The notes beneath the pieces were generated by a model. It had not been told where the DNA came from. It searched no databases and saw only the letters and a list, made by a program, of their open reading frames with translations. From contig CAIIXF020000006.1 of the NCBI GenBank assembly GCA_903813345.2, positions 29,581,936 to 29,645,935 of the forward strand: DNA of 64,000 nucleotides, written 5' to 3'. Below are positions 25,001 to 35,491 of the stretch, piece by piece. The stretch comes from Owenia fusiformis. Lineage: Eukaryota > Annelida > Polychaeta > Sabellida > Oweniidae. The position numbers and the translations under genes were made by a program. Within the stretch, counting starts at the first letter, position 1. Each line of letters starts with the position of its first letter.

Positions 25001-25907
25001 GTCATAACATAGATATTAAATGTTGAAAATATTTTTAGATTTTAAATACATGTACTGTATGTTATAAAAATGCATGCATAATGTAATTATGCAATAATAA
25101 ATAAATCGTAACATTTTGATGTACAAAAAAATATTTATTTTGTTCTTATATTCTGTTGTATGATAATCTTCTGAAAATTGACAACATTTTTGTTTTATCT
25201 GAGATCTGTACCTCTTTATTCTCATATTTCATTAAATTCAACAAAATTCAGACTAGTTCCATTGTCAAAAAACATCAATAGCAGCCCACACACATGAACT
25301 TTTAAAAATTGCTAGTCATAAAATGTCTATCTCTATATCTTTAGCACGAAACCCCCACATTGCAATGGTAAAAGAAAGTATCATAAAATAGGAACATTTG
25401 GACGTTTTAAATGACATTGACATGTAATGTTTACCAAAATTGTAACATTTTTAGAAGTTCAGCTTTAAACCTAGAACAAAAATTTAACTTATTTCTATTT
25501 CTCCACGATTGTATTGATCTTGACTGCACAAGCTTTAGCTAGCTTCTAGCTTTAGAAGACCAACTTGTACTCTAAGGCTCAAATATCAATTGTTACTCAA
25601 TCAACGCACGGTTTTAATAAATAGAGTAAGATGATACAAAAGTATATCAATTTTTATCTGGCTATATCGGATTATAAAACAGAGACTCGGTTTTTCTTAA
25701 AGGAAATATTTTCCCGGGAAAATAAAGACGTCTGATTGGTTCATAGGAATGATTGACAGGTCTATGTATATGTGGTGACTCATGAAAGGATCTTCAAATT
25801 GGAGATAACATAACAATATTTTGGCTGCGGTTCCATGTAAGCAGTCACGAGCTAAAATGTCACGGCACTTAGCCATTTCTAACCATGCAACATGTATACT
25901 GTACATT
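22080..25907. other. LMF2 3' flank and intergenic DNA
   Basis: Several AATAAA motifs (for example near 22719 and 24080) could end LMF2 transcripts. An NRF1-like palindrome CGCATGCGCA lies at 23253-23262, but no downstream coding exon is evident. The open frame at 24375-24725 is AT-driven with no recognisable domain. Confidence 0.5.
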
Positions 25908-25908
25908 G

Positions 25909-27435
25909 CTACACATAGCTACACTGTGTCAAGCACCTATACATAGGCTGGAAAGCGGGGTAAACGGGGTACATATCCTTACCTGTATACTCTACATTGC
26001 TACACTGTGAGGTAGCTTCTACACATACCATGGAGGTGGGGTAAGCGGGGTAAGCGGGGTAAGCGGGGTGCATACCTTTACATGTATACTCTACATTGTT
26101 ACACATTGCTACACTGTGTCAAGCACCTATACATAGGCTGGAAAGCGGGGTAAGCGGGGTACATACCTTTACATGTATTCTCTACATTGCTACACTGTGA
26201 GGCAGCTTCTACACATACCATGGAGGTGGGGTAAGCGGGGTAAGCAGGGTGCATACCTTTACATGTATACTCTACATTGCTAAACTGTGTCAAGCACCTA
26301 TACATAGGCTGGAAAGCGGGGTAAGCGGGGTACATACCTTTACATGTATTCTCTACATTGCTACACTGTGAGGTAGCTTCTACACATACCATGGAGGTGG
26401 GGTAAGCGGGGTGCATACCTTTACATGTATACTCTACATTGCTACACTGTGTCCAGCACCTATACATAGGCTGGAAAGCGGGGTAAGCGGGGTACATACC
26501 TTTACATGTATTCTCTACATTGCTACACTGTGAGGCAGCTTCTACACATACCATGGAGGTGGGGTAAGCGGGGTAAGCGGGGTGCATACCTTTACATGTA
26601 TACTCTACATTGCTACACATTGCTACACTGTGTCCAGCACCTATACATAGGCTGGAAAGCGGGGTAAGCGGGGTACATACCTTTACATGTATTCTCTACA
26701 TTGCTACACTGTGAGGCAGCTTCTACACATACCATGGAGGTGGGGTAAGCGGGGTAAGCGGGGTGCATACCTTTACATGTATACTCTACATTGCTACACA
26801 TTGCTACACTGTGTCAAGCACCTATACATAGGCTGGAAAGCGGGGTAAGCGGGGTACATACCTTTACATGTATTCTCTACATTGCTACACTGTGAGGCAG
26901 CTTCTACACATACCATGGGAGTGGGGTAAGCGGGGTAAGCGGGGTAAGCGGGGTGCATACCTTTACATGTATACTCTACATTGCTACACATTGCTACACT
27001 GTGTCAAGCACCTATACATAGGCTGGAAAGCGGGGTAAACGGGGTACATACCTTTACATGTATTCTCTACATTGCTACACTGTGAGGCAGCTTCTACACA
27101 TGCCATGGAGGTGGGTTAAGCGGGGTAAGCGGGGTGCATACCTTTACATGTATTCTCTACATTGCTACACTGTGAGACAGCTCCTACACATACCATGGGG
27201 TAAGCGGGTTTAAGCGGGGTACATACCCTTACATGTATTCTCTACATTGCTACACTGTGAGACAGCTCCTACACATACCATGGGGTAAGCGGGGTAAGCG
27301 GGGTACATACCTTTACATGTTACATAGAATATATTAGTTACTACATTGTTTCAAGCTCCTACATGTATACATAAACACTGTACATTGCTACACTGTGTCA
27401 GGCACTTATACATAACCTGGGAAGCGGGGTTAACA
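25909..27435. repeat. Minisatellite A, higher-order unit about 165-194 bp
   Basis: About seven higher-order units, each made of two related half-units: one carries CTGGAAAGCGGGGTAAGCG, the other CATGGAGGTGGGGTAAGCG. Both continue into a shared CATACCTTTACATGTAT and CTCTACATTGCTACAC. Three shorter half-units follow at 27130-27320 and a diverged one at 27375-27435. Units differ in the number of GGGGTAAGC copies (two to four) and by an ACATTGCTAC duplication. Long minus-strand frames across the array are a by-product of the repeat. Confidence 0.95.
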
Positions 27436-28254
27436 GGGTACATATCCTTATGTATATCTTATCCATATTAAATGATTTGTTTACACAATGTTGCATTAGT
27501 TGTGTGGATGTACACTAAAAAACTTACATTTTTTGGTTTTGGTTTGACTCCCAAATAATATATAAAGTATGGACATTTATTTAATTGGTTTTTAATAAAT
27601 AATCCTGTCTGGTTGTGATATAGTCATTTCACAGATACATCTACATAAAGCCTTGCCTGTGTATTTGTAATAATAACTAGTAAAAAACATTTCTTGAATA
27701 TTGGGTACTTACTAAAGTGAATGAAGCGTATGTGTAACTATGTTTATTAAGAATGGTAATAAATTTAATTGTTATGAAGAATGTTGATATTATTCTTATA
27801 AAATGCACCTTTTACCAATGTATTCCTAGTAACCTTGCGTTGTGCGCCATGCGTTAACATTTCATTGATTAAAAGTGCAGTTCATTTCCATTTTTTATTT
27901 TTACCAGAATGACGTTAAAAACTGACACATCTTGAATATTATTTATTAAATTTTGTTGGTGAGGACGTATTTATTGTTATGTTCATAATGGGAGCCAGGA
28001 CTCGTATAGATGGCAGTTAAATACTAGGTTGTTCTCTACAACTAGCCCATTGGTCATTTGGTTTATGTGTAAATATTGCTGTTTTGAAACTTCAAATTCT
28101 CTGCATATATCAAATAAATATCATATTTTCCTTCATCATTATTTTAATTTACAAACATGTTTTAAGATTCACAATTAGAAGTTTTGGATATTTTCAATAA
28201 AACTTATCTGTGTCAATATATATCTATTTAGATGATCTTGAATATGTGATTCAC
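27436..28254. other. Intergenic, nothing recognised
   Basis: AT-rich unique sequence between minisatellite A and the OTU exon. If the OTU exon belongs to a working gene, its next exon should be on the minus strand at or below this stretch, but I see no convincing one. Confidence 0.5.
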
Positions 28255-28650
28255 CCTGCTCAAGTAACAATGCAATTTAATAATATTTGCGATCGCATGA
28301 TGAAAACAATTTCCATCTCCCTGAACACGTATACGTTCAAACCCAAAGGCTTTTATATTATTTGATAGCCTGTTTTCATCATGGTTTCTTGAATTAGCAG
28401 ATCTTGACAATTTCAAAAATTCTGTATCTATCAAGGGTAATGATTCAATGTCAAAAACTTCAACCAAATCTCCGAATTTTTTTATTTGTTTCGCCAATGA
28501 ATGAAAATGTGTTGCCCTTTGTAATAATTCTTGAAGGTTAATGCTACTGTAATCGTGCTCTTGATGTAAATCTTTTTCCGAAGAATAATTATTTCCCGAC
28601 GATACATTAAAAAATATTCCTGTTTTTGATCGACATGTTTGAGACGGACC
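28255..28650 (-). pseudogene. OTU-type cysteine protease exon (partial gene or remnant)
   Basis: An exon-like open stretch of 132 codons is bounded by GAAATTAG (acceptor side) and AGG|GTGAAT (donor side). Near its end it carries IRVQGDGNCFHHAIANII. GDGNCF is the catalytic Asp/Cys loop of OTU deubiquitinases, followed by the expected helix. The preceding 100 residues are polar with no family I recognise. The catalytic His part of the OTU fold is missing, and I could not find a downstream exon before minisatellite A. It may be one exon of a larger gene, a gene fragment, or a domesticated or transposon-derived OTU piece. OTU domains also occur in mobile elements. I use 'pseudogene' only because no complete gene can be built. 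Confidence 0.55.
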
Positions 28651-28819
28651 CTAATTTCAATTTGAAAATTCGCCAATTTCCCTTGGAGTTTACTTAAATG
28701 CCTTGGGTAACAAATGTACAATTGTATACAGATATATACTATATGTCTATTTGAAAAAACATTTTAGAATTTTTTTCACTTTTTAACAAAATCTATTTCA
28801 CACTTAAGTGGCTTTGAGT

Positions 28820-29790
28820 GTGAAGTGTATGGGAGATATGTAAATACATGTGAAGTATGTACCCCGATTACCCCGCCAGCCACGGTACGTATAGTAGGAT
28901 GAAGTGTATGGTAGATGGGTAAATACATGTGAGAGTATCTACCCCGTTTACCCCACCAACCACGGTACGTAATATAGTAGGATGAAGTGTATAGGAGATA
29001 TGTAAATACATGTGAAGTATGTACCCCGTTTACCCCGCCAGCCACGGTACGTATAGTAGGATGAAGTGTATGGGAGATGGGTAAATACATGTGAGAGTAT
29101 CTACCCCGTTTACCCCACCAACCACGGTACCTAATATAGTAGGATGAAGTGTATAGGAGATATGTAAATACATGTGAGAGTATCTACCCCGTTTACCCCA
29201 CCAACCACGGTACGTAATATAGTAGGATGAAGTGTATAGGAGATATGTAAATACATGTGAAGTATGTACCCCGTTTACCCCGCCAGCCACGGTACGTATA
29301 GTAGGATGAAGTGTATAGGAGATATGTAAATACATGTGAAGTATGTACCCCGTTTACCCCGCCAGCCACGGTACGTATAGTAGGATGAAGTGTATAGGAG
29401 ATATGTAAATACATGTGAAGTATGTACCCCGTTTACCCCGCCAGCCACGGTACGTATAGTAGGATGAAGTGTATAGGAGATATGTAAATACATGTCAGAG
29501 TATCTACCCCGTTTACCCCGCCAACCACGGTACTTACATGACTTATAGTAGGATGAAGTGTATAGGAGATATGTAAATACATGTGAAGTACATGTATGTA
29601 CCCCGTTTACCCCGCCAGCCACGATACGTATAGTAGGATGAAGTGTATAGGAGATATGTAAATACATGTCAGAGTATCTACCCCGTTTACCCCGCCAACC
29701 ACGGTACGTAATATAGTAGGATGAAGTGTATAGGAGATATGTAAATGCATGAGTATGTACCCCCGTTTCCCCGTACCCCCGTTTACCCCA
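28820..29790. repeat. Minisatellite B, about 80-bp unit, ~12 copies
   Basis: The unit contains GGATGAAGTGTATAGGAGAT, ATGTAAATACATGTGAAGTA, TGTACCCCGTTTACCCCGCC and AGCCACGGTACGTATAGTA. Start-to-start distances run from about 76 to 90 bp. Variation is mainly ACGTA versus ACGTAATATA and GAAGTATGTA versus GAGAGTATCTA. The CCCCGTTTACCCCGC core also occurs in minisatellite A on the opposite strand. Confidence 0.95.
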
Positions 29791-30673
29791 CCAATCTGTG
29801 CGAAGATGTGAAACAGGGGAATTAGGGTGAATTAGTAAGTACTACGTGCATGTGTAGAGGAGAATACACAGGCAAAACGGATGTGGGCGAGATTCGCGCA
29901 TGTAAGGGAGTTAGTACTACGTATACGTGCGCACGTGTGGAGGAGATTTCACAGGCATAACTGATGTGGACGAGATTTGTTGAATTTTCGTGACTGCTTG
30001 CATCGGTCACGATGTGTATAGGTACCTGACACATGTTGGACATTGAGCTTAGAGACAAATGGTGTGTCATAGTGTTCGTGGAATTACACAAGAGGAAACT
30101 ACATATGAATTGATGTGGCTTGCATGTGAAATGTAGAAATAAAGTTTGAGTATATGTAATGAGAATTCCCAAATTTGTAGTGGACACAAGGAGAATTTCC
30201 ATGGGTGTCCTAAATGGGAAAATGCTCTAAGTGTCGTGACTGCTTACATAGAACCTCTACCAATATTTTTGCAAAGTTTGTGCAATCTTCCTTTTTTCAT
30301 TGTGTATGGTGTAATTTAAACATAACAACAGTGTAGATACTTATTAAAAAGAAACGGTAGGTGGAATTGTCATTTTAACAATGGATGACAGTTGATTTAT
30401 AATTTCTTAGCTTCAAGAACACCTGATAAAAGTAACTCTGTGTGGGATTGATTTTTCAAAAATCAACCCACATTTATGCGGGTTTCTCAGCACAGAAACA
30501 ACAGGTCAGCTGATACTTTCAATAATAAGTCAGGGATACAGAGTTTCAGTATTTCTGTTTTAGTTTCATTTCATGCGTGCCCATGAACTAGAATTCAACC
30601 TCCACCCACTCGCTATGTTCCTTTTCCTATGGTAGTGAGGGGGGGGTGAACTCTTGAACTCCTGGGCTTGTGG
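29791..30673. other. 5' flank of the YTH-nucleotidyltransferase gene
   Basis: Unique sequence with no recognised gene. The minus-strand open frame at 29822-30202 is a threonine/serine/histidine-rich translation of low-complexity DNA and is not supported. Confidence 0.45.
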
Positions 30674-30682
30674 TCTCGCGAG
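30674..30682. promoter_or_regulatory. TCTCGCGAG promoter motif
   Basis: TCTCGCGAG is the core of the TCTCGCGAGA element found near the start of many animal housekeeping genes. It lies about 125 bases upstream of the acceptor of the first coding exon of the YTH gene. That spacing would allow a short 5' UTR exon, whose donor I cannot place. Confidence 0.4.
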
Positions 30683-30805
30683 TCTGTAGCAGATGAATAA
30701 TTAGCCGATATGAGACTGAAATCATCGGATTATATAAAAATGGTCTGTAACAAATACCCAGAGCTTATTTGTAGCCTATCGTTGATTTTACTTTTTTCAG
30801 TGTCC

Positions 30806-33800
30806 ATGGCTTCTGGAGGAGAAAACACAAGGTATTTTATTACCAAAAGTGTAAATTTTGAGGGATTAAAGACATGTACAAAAACAGGAATCTGGGCATG
30901 TTCTGATAGAACTCAACCACCTCAACCCAAAGATGTCCTTACTTCCGCCTATCACCAAGGCAACATCATCCTAATATTTAGTGTAAACAACCAACATGGT
31001 TGGCATGGATATGCTAAAATGACATCACCTCCTGGATCTGTAGACAACCAGGAAAATATAGCGGAAAATTTAACAAGAGAATGCGATCTGACTGTACCAG
31101 AAACCTCCAATACAAAATGTTCATCTAATGTACATGTACAATTGACTAAGTGGCATAGATTTACAGTCAAATGGATCACTGTTTTCTTTCCAACTTTTGG
31201 AGAACAATGTTTGCCATTCTCAAAAACTGCTCATTTACAAACTGATCCTGGAGTTGACTCACCTGTTAACAAGGCCAGAAACATTCAGGAAATTTCACAA
31301 AATACAGGAGTTGAACTATGCACATTAATAGATAACCATATGAAGACATTAACTGAAAAACAAGCAAAGAAAGCTGAACTTGTGCTCGCTAAAGCACCTC
31401 CAGCATTTTATGATGTTGACAAGCCTGAAAATATAGAAGCTGTTTGGGAAGGTTTGGTGAAAAAGGTTTCTCATATGGGAGAGGTGCTACTTGCTTGTGC
31501 ATTTGGCAGTCAAAGGTAAGTACATGTCAACATTCATCATTTTCTATATAATAAGTCTTGCAGATACATTATTAAGATAGGGAAAATAACTAGTACATAC
31601 ATGTACTGTCCTATATTGTACTGTACAAATGTTTTGATAAAAAAAAATTTAGCACAGGAAAATCATATACAATGTCAGGCCCGTAGCCTAGACTATATCC
31701 TATTTAGTCTGAATTATATTCAGACTATAAGGCACCTATGTTAAAGTTTGGTAATTCCAAATATTTGTTTACATAGGGAGTGCTATTCAAAATGGCCGAT
31801 TGGGTAAAATTAATTTGCACATTTGTTACTTCAACTAGCTTTATTTCCACTAGACAATATGCTGTGTTACTTTTTATTGCATTTAATTGTACCTTACTAT
31901 TTAATTGAAATTTTGTAATGTTTATTTTATTGAAAAGATGTTTCCTCCAATTGATAATTTTGTGCAAAAAATTTCACTGCAATTTCCACAGGAAAGTAGT
32001 ACATCATAACAGACTGACTTCTAGTCAGTCTGTTGGATACATACTAGCCCGTAGCCAGGATTTGCCAAGGGGGGGTTCAATTTTCAATAATTTCCAGGGG
32101 GGGTTCACATTTGACAATTTTGGCCCAAATATGGCTAAAATCACTTGAGAAGTGCTCAAAATGGTGAAAAACTGCATGATTTTGAAAGAATTTTTGGCCA
32201 GGGGGGGGTTCGCCCGAAGTCTGCGAACCCCCCCTGGCTACGGGCCTGAATGTTCTTGATTAAGTATGCTTGCTTGTTATTGAATAGAGCTCAAAAGTAG
32301 TCTTTAAGTGGTTCAAATCAGCAAACAATCAAAGTGAGTATAGCATTACAATAGTCTGCTTTTTTCAAGGGACCTCTTATTCTTTAAAGGGGTTAACATT
32401 TCTGAAATTACTGAAATTTTAACAAACCATTGCTCTCCAGATATAACCTACATACTGAAGACAGTGATATGGATATGTTTGTAGTTTATGCTGCACCTGC
32501 AGTTACCGTCTTAGGCTTCAACCCCCCTCAGCAAACAATCAAAGTGAGTATAGCATTACAATAGTCTGCTTTTTTCAAGGGACCTCTTATTCTTTAAAGG
32601 GGCTAACATTTCTGAAATTCCTGAAATTTTACCAAACCATTGCTCAATTTTGTCAAAAAGATTGTCTTTGTCTCACAAGTTGTTAATCTTGACCCCCCCC
32701 CCAAAAAAAAAACAAGTTATTATCCAAGCTTCTGGTTTGGGATAAAGTACATTTGTATTGAAATCAGCTAACCACATAATACCCTACAGTGTGGCCCAAT
32801 GGTCAAGATTTTTTGCACCACTTATGAATTAAATAAATGACATTGTAGACATGATTTAATTTCCTATTGCATTTCAGAATAAAGAAACAGAGAACAGCGA
32901 TTACACAATACATGAGGTTCATCATTACCTGGAGTTGATTCTCAATGGTGATCCTCGTTGCATTGAGACACTATTTCTTCACCCCAGTGCCATCTATTAC
33001 TGCAGTGATAGGTGGAGAGATTTTTGCAAGCTCAAGAATAATTTTTTGAAAAAGTAGGTTGAGTGACAAGTATTATTGTTTATCTGAACACATTTTTGGG
33101 GTTCCATATATAATAGGCTTAAGTGTTAAAAAACTTGAAATGTGAACACCTGTCAATACAAACTCTTTTGATTGGTACCAGTGGTGTTCAAATTAGACAG
33201 GTTTTACTGTTCATGTAATTCAATTCAATTTGATTATACATGCAATGCATGTACCAGGTATGTACAGGGTGTCAAAAAATATGTTCCCCCCTCAAGTTTT
33301 AACATCCACAAAATGTTGCATAACTTTTTTGTCTGACTGATATCTGAATTGTTCTTTAGCACCTTAAAACTAGGCTCCATGCAGCAACTCTACAAGAAGT
33401 TTCAAATGACTAGCTCAACGTTGTGCACTTTTATGCACAAAAGTTTTTACTTTTGAAATCAAGGGGGGAGAACATATTTATTTGACACCCTGTAGAATTA
33501 AGTAGATTTGAACGTTTTTTGCAAAGAAGAACTTGCTTATCGGGAAATCATCCATTAATATTTTTCTGTTTTGTATTACTATAGAAACTGCATGGAGAAA
33601 TATCTCAGAGATGCATGTGGGGCAAAGGGGACCAGATACATAGAGAAAGTCAAGAGCCAGAATGTTGATCCATCATCTGATATTGCCACCCCTAAACTAT
33701 GCAAAATGTTCTACATTGTTACAAGGCTGCTTCAAAATGCTAGGTGATTCTAATTTCTTTATCTTGATTATGTTTCACAAATAAGGCACACCTTACACAT

Positions 33801-35133
33801 TAGTTATTTTTGATATTGATAATATTCATGACTTTTACATTGATTTTGAAGGTTCATTCATATCTCATAAAACTTCTCTGATGAAACCTCTCTTTAAGGA
33901 ACACCTCTCTCTATAGGTGACATTTTTCATAAGAATCCCAAAGTTCCATGTTAATTTGATCCTCTCTGCCAGGAACATCTGTCTACAAGAAACAACAAAT
34001 AGTGGAAGGGTACTCCACACACAAAACCTTAACTGCAATTATATTCAAACAGGTAATGTACCAATGAACGTTTCTTTGTAATGATATGATTTCTTTTATC
34101 ATCACTTCTAAGGGAGGTGGCATTTGGAGAAGAACTGCAGGTATATCGCCATGACAACTCACCAAATCACAAGTTGCTAATGGCAACCAGGAGAGGGGAG
34201 AAAACTTATTCTGAAATGCAGGCTGAAGTTGACAGGTAACAAATTAACATCAAACATACATATTATAAATGCTGAACATTGACCCCCAACACCTCTTTTT
34301 ATATTGTCATTTGCACTGTACATATATAAAGTACAGTGCAAATGACAATATAAAAAGAGGTGTTGGGGGTCAATGTTCAGCATTTATAATATCAAATTTT
34401 GACAGAATGTAATGGAGATATAACATTGAAACGTTGCAGACTTTATAGCGAATAGAATCAAGATACAGATTTATTTTCTTTATTGGGATTTCTTTTGTTC
34501 CCCGCTTAGAAAACAGTCGTTAAACAAATATGGGGGTTAACATGTAAACCTATGAGGTCCTTAACTTTTTTTGAGGAGTATATGTGAAAATGCGAAACAT
34601 GCAATATAATTATAGAAAATGAAGAACACTATCTCCTTCACTGTACGAAATATAATAAACAAAGAAGTATAATGTTGTCTAAAATGAAAATGCCAGTACA
34701 AGAAAATCTATTTATTTATTTGATGTCTGGTAAAGATCAAAACTGTATAAATGTAGCAAAATATATATTTACATCCAGTACCAATAGCTATATCTCTAGT
34801 GCACCAATGCATCATCATCATTAATAGGAATACTAATAGTTAAGTAGTTTTTTTACATGTAAATATCTTCTTTTTCCGTCCTTTATAATTGCTATAATTT
34901 TTTGTTTGTACATGTACTTGACCCCAAGGGGTGTGAATGTACTTGAAGAATAAAAAAAATGTATGGTTGTCCATTATTATAAAATTCTACATTTGTGCCT
35001 TTGTAGGTTATTGGGTGAAATAGAGGAGAAGCGACCATTTGTAGAAGAGAGGGATTCTAACACTCAGGAACTTGTAGAAAAGTGGTTGCTTAATCTCAGA
35101 TATGAAAGCTTGAAACAGGACTTAGATAAATGA
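30806..35133 (+). CDS. YTH domain fused to RlaP/YcgL-type nucleotidyltransferase
   Basis: Six exons join in frame: 30806-31515 (exon starts 30801), 32441-32543, 32878-33053, 33585-33743, 34113-34235, 35007-35133 (TGA), 465 residues. Residues ~8-175 form a YTH domain of the YTHDC1 type: TRYFITKS, GIWACS (W30), NIILIFSVN, VKWI (W123), LPFSKTAHL (L136). W30, W123 and L136 line up with the m6A-binding cage. After a charged linker, residues ~225-465 look like a polymerase-beta-fold nucleotidyltransferase: FGSQR (G234, S235), SDMDM (S245, D246, D248), a later acidic D279 before a helical HHYLELILNGDPRCIETLF (compare family FLxLALKGNPNxxELL), and a C-terminal helical part. This matches the family Pfam calls RlaP, predicted in RNA repair. 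I chose Met 30806 because TTTTACTTTTTTCAG ends at 30800 and the ATG has a good Kozak context. Starting at 30710 would add a hydrophobic stretch that is probably intron. Confidence 0.85.
32047..32245. mobile_element. MITE with GCCCGTAGCCAGG inverted termini
   Basis: Inverted ends GCCCGTAGCCAGG and CCTGGCTACGGGC bound 199 bases that contain G-rich repeats (GGGGGGGTTC) and their inverse at the right end (GAACCCCCC). It lies in intron 1 of the YTH gene. A short related end (GCCCGTAGCCTAGAC) is at about 31680. No clear target duplication is seen. Confidence 0.75.
32319..32645. repeat. Tandem duplication spanning exon 2 end and its donor
   Basis: Bases 32319-32435 and 32529-32645 are near-identical 117-bp copies, 210 bp apart. 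The right copy starts inside exon 2 (CAGCAAACAATCAAA) and includes the donor GTGAGT. The left copy carries the same exon tail and donor upstream of the exon 2 acceptor, giving a decoy donor in intron 1. Confidence 0.9.
33263..33494. mobile_element. Mariner/Tc1-like MITE (CAGGGTGTCAAA termini)
   Basis: TA|CAGGGTGTCAAAAAATATG at the left and the near-exact inverse CATATTTATTTGACACCCTG|TA at the right bound about 230 bases. TA flanks both sides. It lies in intron 3 of the YTH gene, with no transposase frame. Confidence 0.8.
34260..34392. repeat. Perfect inverted repeat: 62-bp arms, 9-bp loop
   Basis: Arms 34260-34321 and 34331-34392 are exact reverse complements over 62 bases, around the loop ATATATAAA. 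The hairpin starts 24 bases after the donor of the fifth YTH exon, so the pre-mRNA would carry a fully paired stem. Confidence 0.95.
34591..34961 (+). mobile_element. 3' remnant of a non-LTR retrotransposon (LINE)
   Basis: From 34591 a frame reads CETCN, then IENEEHYLLHC and KYNKQRS. This is the Cys/His-containing tail that commonly ends invertebrate LINE reverse-transcriptase proteins (C..C, E-x-E-x-HfLl-x-C). The frame ends at TAA near 34822. A 3' tail with GTACTTGACCCCAAGGGGTG and AAGAATAAAAAA follows. Upstream of 34591 the frame is broken (TGA close by), so only a dead 3' end remains in intron 5 of the YTH gene. Confidence 0.75.
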
Positions 35134-35448
35134 CAACTTTGGACATTTAGGATGAGAGGCCAAACCAATCAGTTGATGACTTATTTATTCATGATAAGCC
35201 TGATCATTTTTTTTTCGTTTCAAAAGTTCTGATGAATCTGGATCCTTTGGAAGTGGATTAAAAGAACTTGATCATGAAATTTCTCTCTAAAATACAATTA
35301 ATGGCTGCATAAATTAAAATGAAATTACAATATCAATATATTGATAACAGGCATGCTAGTCATATCTTTGATTTAAATGTGAACTAGTTTCAGTGTAATT
35401 CACTGTAAATTGGATTTTATCTCGTGCAGATCCTCTGGATAGGTAATC

Positions 35449-35454
35449 AATAAA
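35449..35454 (+). promoter_or_regulatory. Candidate poly(A) signal of the YTH gene
   Basis: AATAAA 316 bases past the stop codon. The convergent gene has its own AATAAA on the minus strand at 35486-35491, so the two 3' UTRs meet or overlap. Confidence 0.5.
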
Positions 35455-35485
35455 TGTGACAAAATAGAGAAATATGTTTTTGTCT

Positions 35486-35491
35486 TTTATT
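35486..35491 (-). promoter_or_regulatory. Candidate poly(A) signal of the axonemal-style gene
   Basis: AATAAA on the minus strand about 800 bases beyond the stop codon at 36295. The stretch 35492-36294 is AT-rich and carries no other recognised feature, so it is most likely the 3' UTR of this gene. Confidence 0.4.

Noticed and set aside
25909-29667. CRISPR-like regular repeats
   Set aside because: Units repeat throughout with no unique spacers, in an intron-bearing animal genome; these are minisatellites.
28776-29667. Minus-strand frames across minisatellite B
   Set aside because: They overlap in different frames and reflect only repeat periodicity.
30710-30805. Signal-peptide-like extension of the YTH protein
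   Set aside because: The hydrophobic stretch ends in a strong polypyrimidine-AG acceptor (TTTTACTTTTTTCAG); it is most likely intron, and a secreted m6A reader is unlikely.
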